Assembly (NCBI RefSeq): GCF_025655475.1
Contig: NZ_JAHTIK010000001.1
Coordinates: forward strand, 8,019,265-8,082,787
Origin: Kitasatospora sp. DSM 101779
GTDB taxonomy: Bacteria > Actinomycetota > Actinomycetes > Streptomycetales > Streptomycetaceae
Direction: 5' to 3'
DNA: 63,523 nucleotides
Shown here: positions 54,369-63,174 of the stretch, piece by piece
Layout: each line of letters begins with the position of its first letter
Numbering within the stretch: position 1 is the first letter of the stretch
Notes under the pieces: generated by a model
What the model was told of the DNA's origin: nothing
Seen by the model: only the letters and a program-made list of their open reading frames with translations
Database searches by the model: none
Made by a program: the position numbers and the translations under genes

Positions 54369-56543
54369 TCAGTGGTGGGTCAGGACCGCGATGTCCGGGC
54401 CGAAACCGACGACCAGCTGCCCGTTCGGCGCGGCGGCGAGTGTGTTGATCGGGGCGGGGAACGCGTAGGTGCCGATCTGTCGTCCTGTGGTGCCGTGCCA
54501 CATGTGCACGGTTCCGTTGCCGGTTCCGGCGGCGACGGCGAGGTGGCCGTTCAGCATTCCCACTGCGCCGGCCGACACCCGGCCGGTGTGTGCCGTCATG
54601 GGCGGCGCTGTCTGTTCGCCCGTGGCCACGTCCCACAGCTGGACCGTTTCGGTCCCGTGACCGGTGAGGATGAGGTGGCGGCCCTCGACCGTCTCCAGGG
54701 CAAGGGCGCCGCCCTGTTCGGGCCGCACTCCGATCCATGCATGCGCGGCAAGGTCCCACACCCGGCCTTCCGACGTCACGGCGACGAAGTGGCCGTCCAC
54801 TGCCGCGAAGAACCGGATGGACGGGCTCGTGTACTCGCTCGTGGCGTGTCCGTGCAGCTCTTCCCGGCTGATCAGGTCCCAGATCCGTACCGTCTCGTGC
54901 CGGTCGCGCGTGACGAGGGTGGGCCGGCCCTGCACCGTGCCCGCCGTCAGCAGGTTCACCGCGGCGGTGTGGCCGGTCAGGGGTTCACCGAGCTGTTCCC
55001 CGCCGTCGAGGTCCCAGAGCCGCACGTTGGTGTCCGTGCCGCCGGTGACGATGACGGGCCGGCCGTCGACGACTGCCGTGGTGACCTGCTGCACGGGCCC
55101 GGCATGGCCGGCCGGCCGGCTGTCCGCCTCCTTCTCACCGTCGAGGTTCCAGATGCGGACCGATCGGTCGTCGCCACCGGTGACGGCGAGGTGACGCCCC
55201 TGCACCACGGCCGTCGCCACTGTCCGCACGGTCTCCTGGTGGCCGGTCAGCGGCGGGCGCACGTGCCTGTGGGCGGACAGGTCCCACACCGCGACGGGCC
55301 CGCGGAGGCCGAATCCGAGGACGGCGGTGGGGCGGCCGTGGAGCATCGTCAGGGCCGCCGCCTCCGCGAACCCCGGACCGGGCTCGCTGACCTGCTCGCC
55401 CGTGGCGAGGTTCCAGACGTACGTCGCGTAGGCGTTGGCGCTGATCGCCACGGGGCACTCGAACGTCGGGTCCGTTGCCAGCAGGTGCGTCATGGCGTTG
55501 ATCTCCATGGTGACGCAGCGTCGCATCCCGCCGTCGTCGCCGCTGTCGCCGTCGTGGCCGTGGTCGTCATCGGTGTCGGCGCCGTCGGTGGCCGTAGGGC
55601 GGTCGGGTACCGGATCGGTGACGGGGCGGGAATCCTCGGCGTCGTCTCCCAGGAGGTGGTACTCCCGTCCCGTGATCAGGTCCCACCTGCGGACGGCTCC
55701 TTCGGCGTGGCCGGTGACGGCGATGGGCCGGCCGTCCACCACCGCCGTCGCAAGAGCCTGAACGTTGCCGGTACGGATGGTCAGGGGCTCACCGCCGGGG
55801 GTGGGGGCGGCCAGGTGCCACACCCTCAGTACGCCGTCGGTGCAGCCGGCGACCACAGCGGGCCGGCCGTCGAGCGGTGCGGTGGCGAGCGAGATGACCC
55901 GGCCGTCGCCGCCGGCGTGATACTCGCTGACCGGTGCGCCGTCGGCGAGGTCCCACACCAGGACCGCCCCGTCGGAGCCGCAGGTGACGGCGACGGGACG
56001 CCCGTCCAGTACCGCCGTCACCAGATCACGCACGCCGCGGGTGTGACCGGTTGCGGTGTGGCCGAGTTTTTGGCCCGTGGCCGGATCCCACCAGTGCAGT
56101 GTGCCGTCCTCACAGCCGGCGACAGCCAGTCCACGGTCCTCCACGACCACGGTCGCCACCACGGTCACCTTGGCCGGTGCCGGCAACGCATACCGCAGCC
56201 GGGAGTCCAGGCCGGTACCGGTGGCCCACTGCACGGTCCAGGTACCCGGTTCCTCCTGACGGGCCGGCAGCTCGGTGAGGCCCCTCGCCAGCTCCCGGTT
56301 GCCGTACCGTGCGGCGTCCAGCGCCAGCAGTTGCCGCCGCACCTGCGCACCGGCGTCGCGGTGCGAGTGCCCCGACGCCCGGTAGACGGCAGCAGCCGCC
56401 AGCTCCTCCTGTCCTACAGCGCCGTCCAGCGCCGCCATGACCTGCTCCGGATCGCCGTTGACCAGCCATGCCGGATCGGTCAACCGCCCGCGCTCCGCCG
56501 TAACTTCACGGACCGGGCCATTGTTTCGAGAATCACCAGACAT
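54369..56543 (-). CDS. WD40-repeat protein
   Basis: 724 residues from ATG 56543 (weak ribosome site). The first ~120 residues are helical (MAALDGAVGQEELAAAAVYR, VRRQLLALDAARYGNRELAR), a module seen before WD40 propellers in Streptomyces signalling proteins. Then come about 12-13 WD40 blades, e.g. GHTRGVRDLVTAVLDGRPVA, AVTCGSDGAVLVWDLADG, VTGGDDRSVRIWNLDG, each with the VxDGRP insert typical of the group. An acidic His/Asp-rich loop (DGADTDDDHGHDGDSGDDGG, about residues 340-360) interrupts the blades and may bind metal. Probably a cytosolic scaffold. Divergent from the subtilase. Confidence 0.9.
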   Translation of the reverse strand: MSGDSRNNGPVREVTAERGRLTDPAWLVNGDPEQVMAALDGAVGQEELAAAAVYRASGHSHRDAGAQVRRQLLALDAARYGNRELARGLTELPARQEEPGTWTVQWATGTGLDSRLRYALPAPAKVTVVATVVVEDRGLAVAGCEDGTLHWWDPATGQKLGHTATGHTRGVRDLVTAVLDGRPVAVTCGSDGAVLVWDLADGAPVSEYHAGGDGRVISLATAPLDGRPAVVAGCTDGVLRVWHLAAPTPGGEPLTIRTGNVQALATAVVDGRPIAVTGHAEGAVRRWDLITGREYHLLGDDAEDSRPVTDPVPDRPTATDGADTDDDHGHDGDSGDDGGMRRCVTMEINAMTHLLATDPTFECPVAISANAYATYVWNLATGEQVSEPGPGFAEAAALTMLHGRPTAVLGFGLRGPVAVWDLSAHRHVRPPLTGHQETVRTVATAVVQGRHLAVTGGDDRSVRIWNLDGEKEADSRPAGHAGPVQQVTTAVVDGRPVIVTGGTDTNVRLWDLDGGEQLGEPLTGHTAAVNLLTAGTVQGRPTLVTRDRHETVRIWDLISREELHGHATSEYTSPSIRFFAAVDGHFVAVTSEGRVWDLAAHAWIGVRPEQGGALALETVEGRHLILTGHGTETVQLWDVATGEQTAPPMTAHTGRVSAGAVGMLNGHLAVAAGTGNGTVHMWHGTTGRQIGTYAFPAPINTLAAAPNGQLVVGFGPDIAVLTHH

Positions 56544-56718
56544 GACCGGCACCCTAACCGCGCCCACCCACGGTCGCCGGATCCCCGGAGGGGGCGGCTC
56601 GAGTGCTGCGTGCCCGTGTGGGCCATGGGAACGGCTGTCCGGTGCCGCGTTCGTCGCCCGCCTGTCTGTCCGGTGTGCCGCCAGGGCCCGATCCCCGCCC
56701 CGGCAGGTTCGAGGTTCG

Positions 56719-56795
56719 GCGCCGCCACCGCGACCGGCGCCGCCACCGTCGCCACCGCGACCCGCGCCGCCACCGCGACCCGCGCCGCCACCAGA
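56719..56795. repeat. Imperfect GCCGCCACCGCGACC tandem repeats
   Basis: About four 15-18-bp units (GCCGCCACCGCGACCcGc type) lie in the 633-bp divergent gap 56544-57176 between the WD40 and subtilase genes. No gene is supported there; the repeat is simple GC-rich slippage sequence. Confidence 0.7.
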
Positions 56796-57176
56796 GCCGT
56801 GACGGGGTACTGCGGCCGCGGTGGGTCGCCCGTGCCGCTGTGCCGGTGGGCACGGCCGGATTGGGTTTCGGCGTGTCCGGGCGTGGCCCATCTGCGAGCG
56901 TCCGGAGCGGTGACCGGCGCGTGCGGTGGGTCGGGTGTGCGCTCCCGTGTCATCGGCCGTCCGGCGGACGGATGGTGTGAGAGTTGCGGCGGATGGTGAG
57001 CATGGTGGGGAGGCGGTCGGTGACCTGTGGTCGCCGTGTGTCGTGATCCGGGCGGACTCTTCCGCCCGGCGGCACGTCGTTCGGACCGCCTTCCCACCCA
57101 TGCCTCGCCCCCGACGGGCGGATGCCGCTGCGGTACGCCGATCGGGCTGCGGGCCGTTCTCCCGAGGAGAAAAAGC

Positions 57177-58535
57177 ATGCGTGTCATGATCCAGATGCGC
57201 CCCGAACCGGACATGGTGGCTGCGGTCATCGATCCGAACGTGACGATGACCGCCCACGATGTCGCCGGTGGGCTGCGCGGAGTCGAGATCGACCCGACGT
57301 TCGTACCGGTGGCGGCGCCGAGGCCGATGCCCGTCCGGGCGGGCGGCGATCCCCTGTCGATGGAGCAGTCGTTCACCTTCTCCCGGGCGCCGGAGCACGC
57401 CAGCGTCCTGGTCCGGGGCGAGATCCACGACTACGACCCGGCGAGCCGTCTCAGCATGCTGGCCCTGTCCCACCCGGAGATCGTCGGTGTCTCGGCCGAC
57501 CCGGTCATCTCCACGACGCCGACCTGCGGCGGTGACAAGCCCGTGGGCAACTGGAGGGAGATCGAGCAGTTCTTCGCCGAGCTCGGCGCGGACGGCCTCG
57601 ACGGTACGGGCGTCGCCCTCGCGATCGTCGACACCGGGATCAACGCCCAGCACGTGAACAACGAGTCCGGCCGCACCATCACCATCGACGCCGCCCGCAG
57701 CTGGAACCCTCCGGGCGTGGTCGGGCAGCCCGGCAAGTTCCCGGTCGACCACGGCTCGATGTGTGCCTTCGACGCCATGATCGCCGCCCCCAAGGCGACC
57801 TTCCTCGACCTGCCGGTGCTGCAGTCCAGTCACGAGGGCGCGACCGTCATGGACGGCCTGCTCTCGGACGCCGTCGCCGGCTTCGCCCACCTGTGGGGCC
57901 TGCTGGAGACCATGCCGCAGGACAAGCGGGCCCTGGTCGTCAGCAACAGCTGGGGCTCGTTCTCGCCGCAGTGGGACTTCCCGCCGGGCCACCCCGGCAA
58001 CTACTCGGACAACCCGGCGCACCCGTTCAACCTGATGGTCACCGCGCTGGAGAGCGCAGGCGCGGACGTGTTGTTCGCGGCCGGCAACTGCGGCCGTGAC
58101 TGTCCGGACGGCCGCTGTCAGTTCACCGACCGGCCGATCGGCGGCGCGAACTCCCACCCGCGCGCCCTGTCGATCGGAGGTGTGGACACCCGTGGCGACC
58201 GGGTCGGCTACTCCTCGCAGGGGCCGGGCCGGCTCAGCCGCAGCAAGCCCGACGTCTGCTCCTACACGCACTTCGACGGCTCCCACGCGTTCGGCGCCGA
58301 CGAGCCGGACACCGGCACCTCCGCGGCCTGCCCGGTCGCCGCGGGCGTGGTCGCCGCGATCCGCTCCCAGTGGCCGGCCGCCAAGCTTCCGCCGCACGCC
58401 CTGCGCACCCTCCTGCAGCGCACCGCCGACGACCGCGGTGCCGCCGGCTTCGACTTCGACTACGGTTTCGGCATCGTCAACGTGCCCGTGATCATGGACG
58501 CGCTGCGTCGCCGCAAGAAGAACGGCTTCCGGTGA
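57177..58535 (+). CDS. S8 subtilase without signal peptide
   Basis: 452 residues from ATG 57177 with a perfect GAGGAG 7 bases upstream. The N terminus (MRVMIQMRPEPDMVAAVIDP) is not a signal peptide. Residues 75-115 (SVLVRGEIHDYDPASRLSML, HPEIVGVSADPVI) resemble a built-in I9-type prodomain. The catalytic triad is complete: Asp152 (AIVDTGIN), His192 (VDHGSMCAF), Ser382 (GTSAACPVAAGVV), with the oxyanion Asn in AAGNCGRD. Probably a cytosolic serine protease. It is followed after 22 bp by an 87-residue gene and lies between a WD40 gene and the MoxR operon; a conflict-system role is an inference. Confidence 0.92.
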   Translation: MRVMIQMRPEPDMVAAVIDPNVTMTAHDVAGGLRGVEIDPTFVPVAAPRPMPVRAGGDPLSMEQSFTFSRAPEHASVLVRGEIHDYDPASRLSMLALSHPEIVGVSADPVISTTPTCGGDKPVGNWREIEQFFAELGADGLDGTGVALAIVDTGINAQHVNNESGRTITIDAARSWNPPGVVGQPGKFPVDHGSMCAFDAMIAAPKATFLDLPVLQSSHEGATVMDGLLSDAVAGFAHLWGLLETMPQDKRALVVSNSWGSFSPQWDFPPGHPGNYSDNPAHPFNLMVTALESAGADVLFAAGNCGRDCPDGRCQFTDRPIGGANSHPRALSIGGVDTRGDRVGYSSQGPGRLSRSKPDVCSYTHFDGSHAFGADEPDTGTSAACPVAAGVVAAIRSQWPAAKLPPHALRTLLQRTADDRGAAGFDFDYGFGIVNVPVIMDALRRRKKNGFR

Positions 58536-58557
58536 CCGAACACCCCCGAGGAGTGCC

Positions 58558-58821
58558 ATGGCCCTCGACGGACCGACCGCCCTGATCACCACCCGGCTCC
58601 CACCGGGGGCCACCCTCGACGACGCCGTCCGGCACCTCGGGCTCAGCCACGACGCGGTCGACACCGACTACGGTCTGATCGACCTGCACGACGGCAGCTA
58701 CGCCCTGATGGTCACCGAGGCCGCCGCCGAGCGCGTCCGCGGTGTGCCGGGCGCGAAGGGACCGTTCGCCAACCCGCGGATCGAGCCGTTCGGCCCCATC
58801 CAGCCCGGTCCGGACGAATAA
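58558..58821 (+). CDS. 87-residue partner of the subtilase
   Basis: ATG with GAGGAG upstream, 22 bp after the subtilase, so co-transcribed. LITTRLPPGATLDDAVRHLG, then DYGLIDLHDGSYALMVTEAA, RVRGVPGAKGPFANPRIEPF. An alpha/beta pattern with the YALMVTEAAAERV helix and the final PRIEPFG resembles I9 prodomains of subtilases, which act as inhibitors or folding helpers. No Cys and no membrane segment. The inhibitor or chaperone role is inferred from size, pattern and pairing. Confidence 0.8.
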   Translation: MALDGPTALITTRLPPGATLDDAVRHLGLSHDAVDTDYGLIDLHDGSYALMVTEAAAERVRGVPGAKGPFANPRIEPFGPIQPGPDE

Positions 58822-58951
58822 CCGCCCCGCCGCGCCCGCGGGGCTGCGCCACTCCGCCGGGCACCGTGGCCACCCGCCACGGTGCCCGGTCGCGACCCCG
58901 GTGCCCGGCCCCGGCCGGCCCCGAGCTGACGGACGGCCGGACTCACCGCCA

Positions 58952-59081
58952 GGCCTCCGCCAGGTCGGCATTCGTGCGCCGGTGGGCAGTTCCCGAACGG
59001 GCCGCCGGTAGTCCCGGGCCTCCGCCAGGTCGGCATTCGTGCGCCGGTGGGCAGTTCCCGAACGGGCCGCCGGTGGTCCCG
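58952..59081. repeat. 65-bp tandem duplication upstream of the MoxR operon
   Basis: Two head-to-tail copies (58952-59016, 59017-59081) differ at a single base (A/G near the end). The unit begins GGCCTCCGCCAGGTCGGCAT and includes CGGTGGGCAGTTCCCGAACG. No gene is supported in the 617-bp gap 58822-59438, so the duplication probably sits in regulatory DNA. Confidence 0.92.
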
Positions 59082-59438
59082 GACTCCTGGACGGCGACGG
59101 CACGGGCTGCAGGGTCGGTGGGCCGCTCCCGAGGTGTCCCGCCACCGTGCGGGCGCAGCCGGCGCCCCGGGCACCGACCAGGTCCGGCCCGGCCGGACCA
59201 CACGAGCACGGACTCCAACCCGCTCGTCGCCCTGACCGCAGCGGCCGCCGGGAGGTTCGGCTTGCCGATCACCCCGGGACGACGACCCGTGGCGCGCCAC
59301 TCGCAAAGCCTGCCGGACGACCACGTGGGCCACGCAGCCCCGGCAGCGAGTGGGAACCGAGGTCGCCGGCTCCCCGACGGCCGTGGGAGCCGGGGGGAAA
59401 CCCGTTGGTGGGGCGGTGACGACGAACCCTAGACTCCC

Positions 59439-60746
59439 ATGATCGTGACCGACATACCCGCCGCCGCGGCCTCGCCGAACCCCGCGACCCCGCAGCCCCC
59501 CGTGTCCCCGTCGATCCCGGCGGCCACGTCGGCCGCGCCGTCCCCGGTGCCCGGCCAGGTCGGTGCGCCCGCACACGGCAGTGCGGGCGCGGCAGACGCG
59601 GACCTCGTGGCGGCCGCCGTCGCCGCCGCGGGCCGGGGCATGGTCGACCGCGAGGTCGTCGCCGAGGTCGTGGCGCTGTGCGCGGTCGCCGGTGAGCACC
59701 TGCTGGTCGTCGGTGCGCCGGGTACGGCGAAGTCCGAGGCCGTGCGGCGGGTCGCCGGGCAACTCGGCGGGCGCTACTTCGAGTACCTGCTCGGCCGGTT
59801 CACCGAGCCCAACGAACTGTTCGGGCCGGTCGACCTGAGACGGCTGCGCGAGGGCCGCGTCGAGTTCCGGACCGGGGGCATGCTGCCCGAGGCCGACATC
59901 GCCTTCCTGGACGAGGTGTTCCTCGGCTCCACCGCCGTCCTCAACACCCTCCTCGGGCTGCTCAACGAGCGGGTCTTCCGCCGTGGTGGCACGGTGCTGG
60001 CCAGCCCGCTGAGGGTCTGCGTCGGCGCTGCCAACCACGTGCCCGAGGACCCCGAACTCGCCGCCTTCGCCGACCGCTTCCTCGCCCGGCTGTTCGTCGA
60101 ACCGGTCGCCGACGCCCGACTGGAGGAGCTCCTCGAGGCCGGACGCCGCCCGGCTCCGGTCTCGCTGCCGCCGGCCGACGGTGCGGCGCCGCACGGCGCA
60201 CCCGGCCGGCCCGCCGACCTGCTCGGTGCCCTCGATCGGCTCGCCGCCGCGGCCCGGGCTTGCGACCTCACCGAGGTCACCCCGGCGGTCGCCACCGCCC
60301 TGCGGCGGCTGCGCGCCGCCGGAGTCCCCGTCAGTGACCGCCGGGCCGTGCGCTCCCAGCGGCTGGTGGCCGCCGCCGCCGTCCTCGACGGACGGGACCG
60401 CGCCACCACCCGTGACCTGTGGGTGCTGCCGCTCATCGCCCCCACCGCCGACGCTCAGGCGCTCGCCCGTGACACCCTCGCCGACCTGATCGAGAAGTCG
60501 GCCAACCACAGCCTGGTGCACGCCGCCGAGGAGATGTCGCGCAGCGTCCACGCCCGGGCCGAGCGGCTCGCACGCTCCGCCGCCGCGCTGCTCGCCGAGC
60601 ACGGCACGCTCCCGGGCGGCCCGGACTCCCGGCTGCGGCTGGAGGGCGCACTGCGCGAGATCGATGCGGGCTTCGATCCGGACGACCTGCCCGCCGTGCT
60701 CGCGGGCGTCCGCGCGGACCTGGTCGCGGCGGTCTCCCCGACGTGA
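59439..60746 (+). CDS. MoxR-type AAA ATPase of a bpX ternary system
   Basis: 435 residues. After a disordered Pro/Ala-rich N terminus, the AAA core has Walker A GAPGTAKS (92-99), the MoxR hallmark GRFTEPNELFGPVDLRRL, Walker B IAFLDEV (Asp158, Glu159) and sensor-1 VGAANHVPEDPELAAFADRF, then the helical lid. The C-terminal ~100 residues are helical. No ribosome site is seen; TAGACT at 59430 may be a -10 for a short-leader message. The stop overlaps the next start (GTGA). MoxR ATPases act as chaperones with vWA partners; here it heads a four-gene coupled operon. Confidence 0.93.
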   Translation: MIVTDIPAAAASPNPATPQPPVSPSIPAATSAAPSPVPGQVGAPAHGSAGAADADLVAAAVAAAGRGMVDREVVAEVVALCAVAGEHLLVVGAPGTAKSEAVRRVAGQLGGRYFEYLLGRFTEPNELFGPVDLRRLREGRVEFRTGGMLPEADIAFLDEVFLGSTAVLNTLLGLLNERVFRRGGTVLASPLRVCVGAANHVPEDPELAAFADRFLARLFVEPVADARLEELLEAGRRPAPVSLPPADGAAPHGAPGRPADLLGALDRLAAAARACDLTEVTPAVATALRRLRAAGVPVSDRRAVRSQRLVAAAAVLDGRDRATTRDLWVLPLIAPTADAQALARDTLADLIEKSANHSLVHAAEEMSRSVHARAERLARSAAALLAEHGTLPGGPDSRLRLEGALREIDAGFDPDDLPAVLAGVRADLVAAVSPT

Positions 60747-61486
60747 CCACCGCCCAGCCGTCCGTTCCCGCCGAGCCGTCCGTTCCCGCCGAGTCGTCCG
60801 CCCCCGCCCAGCCGTGCATCCCCGCCCGGCCGTCCGCCCCCGGCAGGGTGGTCACGCCCGGGCCGCCGGTCACGTCCGGCTCGGCCGCCGCCCCCGGCCC
60901 GGCTGCGGCTTTCGGGCCCGTCACCGCTCGCGGCGCGGCCGTCGAGCCGGCTTTCGCGCTGCGCTGGGAACGGCGCGAACCGCCCCTGGCGCCCGCCGCG
61001 GTGCTCGCCCTCGGCGACGCCGTGCCGGCCCTGGCCGCAGCGACCCGCGCCCGGCTGCTCGCCGGCGTACGGCTCGGCACGCTCGCGGACGTGGGCGCCC
61101 TGCTCGTTCTCGGCGCCGCCGGCGACCTGCCCTGGGCCGACGGTGCCCGCTACCTCGGGCGTGACGGCGAGCTGCTCGTCCCCACCACGGCGCGCCCGCT
61201 GCCCGCGCCAGCCCTGTGGCCGGCCGCCCTCGGCGCCCGGCGCGGCCAGGTGTGCGTCCTGCTGCCCGGACATGCACTGGTCGCCGACCCGCCGCCGCCC
61301 ACCACCGACCCCGCGGCGCTGGACCGCTTCCTCCCGGCCGAGCCCGTTACCGAGCCGGGGCCCGACGCCGACGCCGAGCCCGAGCCTGACACCGAGCCCG
61401 AACGCGACGCCGGCCTCGTCTTCGGACCCGTCGCCGGCGCCGACCCCGGATCCGCCGAGCAGCCCACCGGGAGCCGTCCCGCATGA
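60743..61486 (+). CDS. bpX5-like accessory protein
   Basis: 247 residues, GTG overlapping the MoxR stop (GTGA). A ~70-residue Pro/Ala/Ser-rich tail is followed by a compact domain: FALRWERREPPLAPAAVLAL, LGTLADVGALLVLGAAGDLP, WADGARYLGRDGELLVPTTA, and VLLPGHALVAD. The WADGxxYLG and LVPTT elements fit the bpX5 domain as I remember it from MoxR/vWA ternary systems. The C terminus is acidic and disordered. No enzymatic motif; probably an adaptor. The next gene overlaps by ATGA. Confidence 0.7.
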   Translation: MTTAQPSVPAEPSVPAESSAPAQPCIPARPSAPGRVVTPGPPVTSGSAAAPGPAAAFGPVTARGAAVEPAFALRWERREPPLAPAAVLALGDAVPALAAATRARLLAGVRLGTLADVGALLVLGAAGDLPWADGARYLGRDGELLVPTTARPLPAPALWPAALGARRGQVCVLLPGHALVADPPPPTTDPAALDRFLPAEPVTEPGPDADAEPEPDTEPERDAGLVFGPVAGADPGSAEQPTGSRPA

Positions 61487-63174
61487 CCAGCGCCATGCCC
61501 TCCGCCCTCGCCCCCTGGTCGACCTCCCTCGCCGCCCTCACCCCCGAACTCGCCACCGCCCTGGGCCCGTTGCTGCGCCGCCTGGACACCCTGGTCGCCG
61601 AGCACGAGCCGGCCGCCCGGGCCCAGGGCACCCCTGACGGCCACGGCGGCCTCGCCCGCACCGGCCGCCCGGACCAGCTGATCCCCTCCGAGTGGCTGCT
61701 CGCCGACGAGTTCCCCGACGAGTTCCTCCGCCGCCTCGTCGACGGCGAACTCCTCCACCTCGCGCCCGAGTTCACCTTGCCCACGCCGACCGGCCGGTCC
61801 GTCGTGCTGGCCGACACCGGCCCTGAACAGGCCGGCGCCGCCCGCCTCGTCCAGCTCGCCGCCCTGCTCGTCCTCCACCGCAGGGCCGCCGCCCGCGGCA
61901 CCGAGCTGCGGGTCGGCATCCTCGGCGACCTCTCCGGCACCTGGCTCGGCGGCGACCTGGAAGACCTGCTCCCGGCCTGGCTGGAGGCCCGCCGCCGGAG
62001 CGACCCGACCCCCGATGACGTCCGGCACGCCTGCGAGCTCCTGGAGGACGGCGACCGCGCCTGGGTGCTCACCTCCGAACGCCTCGCCGCCCTCCTCCCG
62101 GCCGGCGCCCGAGCCCTGACCGCCCGGCCGGTGCAGTGGGACGCGAACGGCGCCACCGGCGTCGAGGTCCGCATCACCACCGGCGCGGCCGCCCCCACCA
62201 CCGCGCTGCTGCCGCTGCCCGCCCCCGACATCGCCGTCCGGGCGCTGCGCGGCGCCGGGTTCCGCCGCGCCGCCCCGGTGCAGGCAGTGCTGCCCACCGG
62301 CGTCAGGGGCGGCGCCGTGCCGGTCTTCACCACCGACTCCCGCACCCTGCTGGCCCGCGGCCGCGACGCGGACGTCCTGCTCGCCGTGCACCTGCCCGGC
62401 TCCGACCGGCACCCCACCCCGGTCCGCGCCCGCCGTCACGACCTGCCCGGCCCCGCCGTGGCCGCCGGCCGCAACGGACGGCGGCTGATCGTGCTCTACG
62501 CCTGGGGCCGCCAGCTCGTCCCGTACGTGAGCGGCCGCCGGTTCTGCGAGCGCGGCGAGTACGTGGTCCGCGACAGCGCCGCCCTCGGGCTCGACCGCAC
62601 CGGCCTGGACGCGCTGCTGGCCGAGCCGGTGCTGCCCCTGCTGGTCGACGGCCGGTTCCTGCGGCTTCCGGTCGCCGGCCGCTGGTGGCGGATCGGCGCG
62701 GACGGCGAGGCCCACGACGACGGGCCGGTCGGCAGGCAGGCGGCGGACCTGCCCTACGACCGGGCCCGTGACAGCCGCCTGTACAAGGGCGACCTGCCGG
62801 CCGGCGCCGCGCAGGCACGCCACCTGCTGCACGGCGCCGGCGCCGTCGCCTGGAGCAAGGACCGCCGCACCTGGGACCTCGTCGACCGCGACGGCGCCCA
62901 CCAGCTCGTCACCTTCCGGGAACAGGCGGAGGTCATCGGGCTGGTCCACGGCGCCGAGGGCGCCGCCCTGCTCACCGCCGGGCGCAAGGACGCCGTGCTG
63001 CGCCACGCCCGCGAGAACGGCCGGCGTACCCTCGCCCGCCTGTCCGGCGGCAGCGGCCGCCCCGCCCTCCACCCCACCCTGCCCCTGATCGCCGTGCCCA
63101 AGGGACCCGACCGGATCCTGGTCGGCGACGCGGACACCGGGCGGATCCACCACGTCATCGGGAGCGACCAGTGA
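61483..63174 (+). CDS. vWA-like protein of the MoxR/bpX system
   Basis: 563 residues, ATG overlapping the previous stop (ATGA). The N-terminal ~190 residues look like a von Willebrand A fold: LLHLAPEFTLPTPTGRSVVL, ADTGPEQAGAARLVQLAALL, VLHRRAAARGTELRVGILGD. The MIDAS metal motif DxSxS is replaced by ADTGPEQ, so metal binding is doubtful. The rest alternates short beta strands (LPGPAVAAGRNGRRLIVLYA, GRRFCERGEYVV, GAVAWSKDRRTWDLVDRDGA, VLRHARENGRRTLARLSGG) in a propeller-like way. The stop overlaps the fourth gene (GTGA). Partner of the MoxR ATPase by context. Confidence 0.72.
   Translation: MTSAMPSALAPWSTSLAALTPELATALGPLLRRLDTLVAEHEPAARAQGTPDGHGGLARTGRPDQLIPSEWLLADEFPDEFLRRLVDGELLHLAPEFTLPTPTGRSVVLADTGPEQAGAARLVQLAALLVLHRRAAARGTELRVGILGDLSGTWLGGDLEDLLPAWLEARRRSDPTPDDVRHACELLEDGDRAWVLTSERLAALLPAGARALTARPVQWDANGATGVEVRITTGAAAPTTALLPLPAPDIAVRALRGAGFRRAAPVQAVLPTGVRGGAVPVFTTDSRTLLARGRDADVLLAVHLPGSDRHPTPVRARRHDLPGPAVAAGRNGRRLIVLYAWGRQLVPYVSGRRFCERGEYVVRDSAALGLDRTGLDALLAEPVLPLLVDGRFLRLPVAGRWWRIGADGEAHDDGPVGRQAADLPYDRARDSRLYKGDLPAGAAQARHLLHGAGAVAWSKDRRTWDLVDRDGAHQLVTFREQAEVIGLVHGAEGAALLTAGRKDAVLRHARENGRRTLARLSGGSGRPALHPTLPLIAVPKGPDRILVGDADTGRIHHVIGSDQ

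Noticed and set aside
53400..56999. A 1199-codon forward frame
   Set aside because: Antisense to the ferritin-like and WD40 genes; Gly/Val/Arg-rich shadow without domain motifs.
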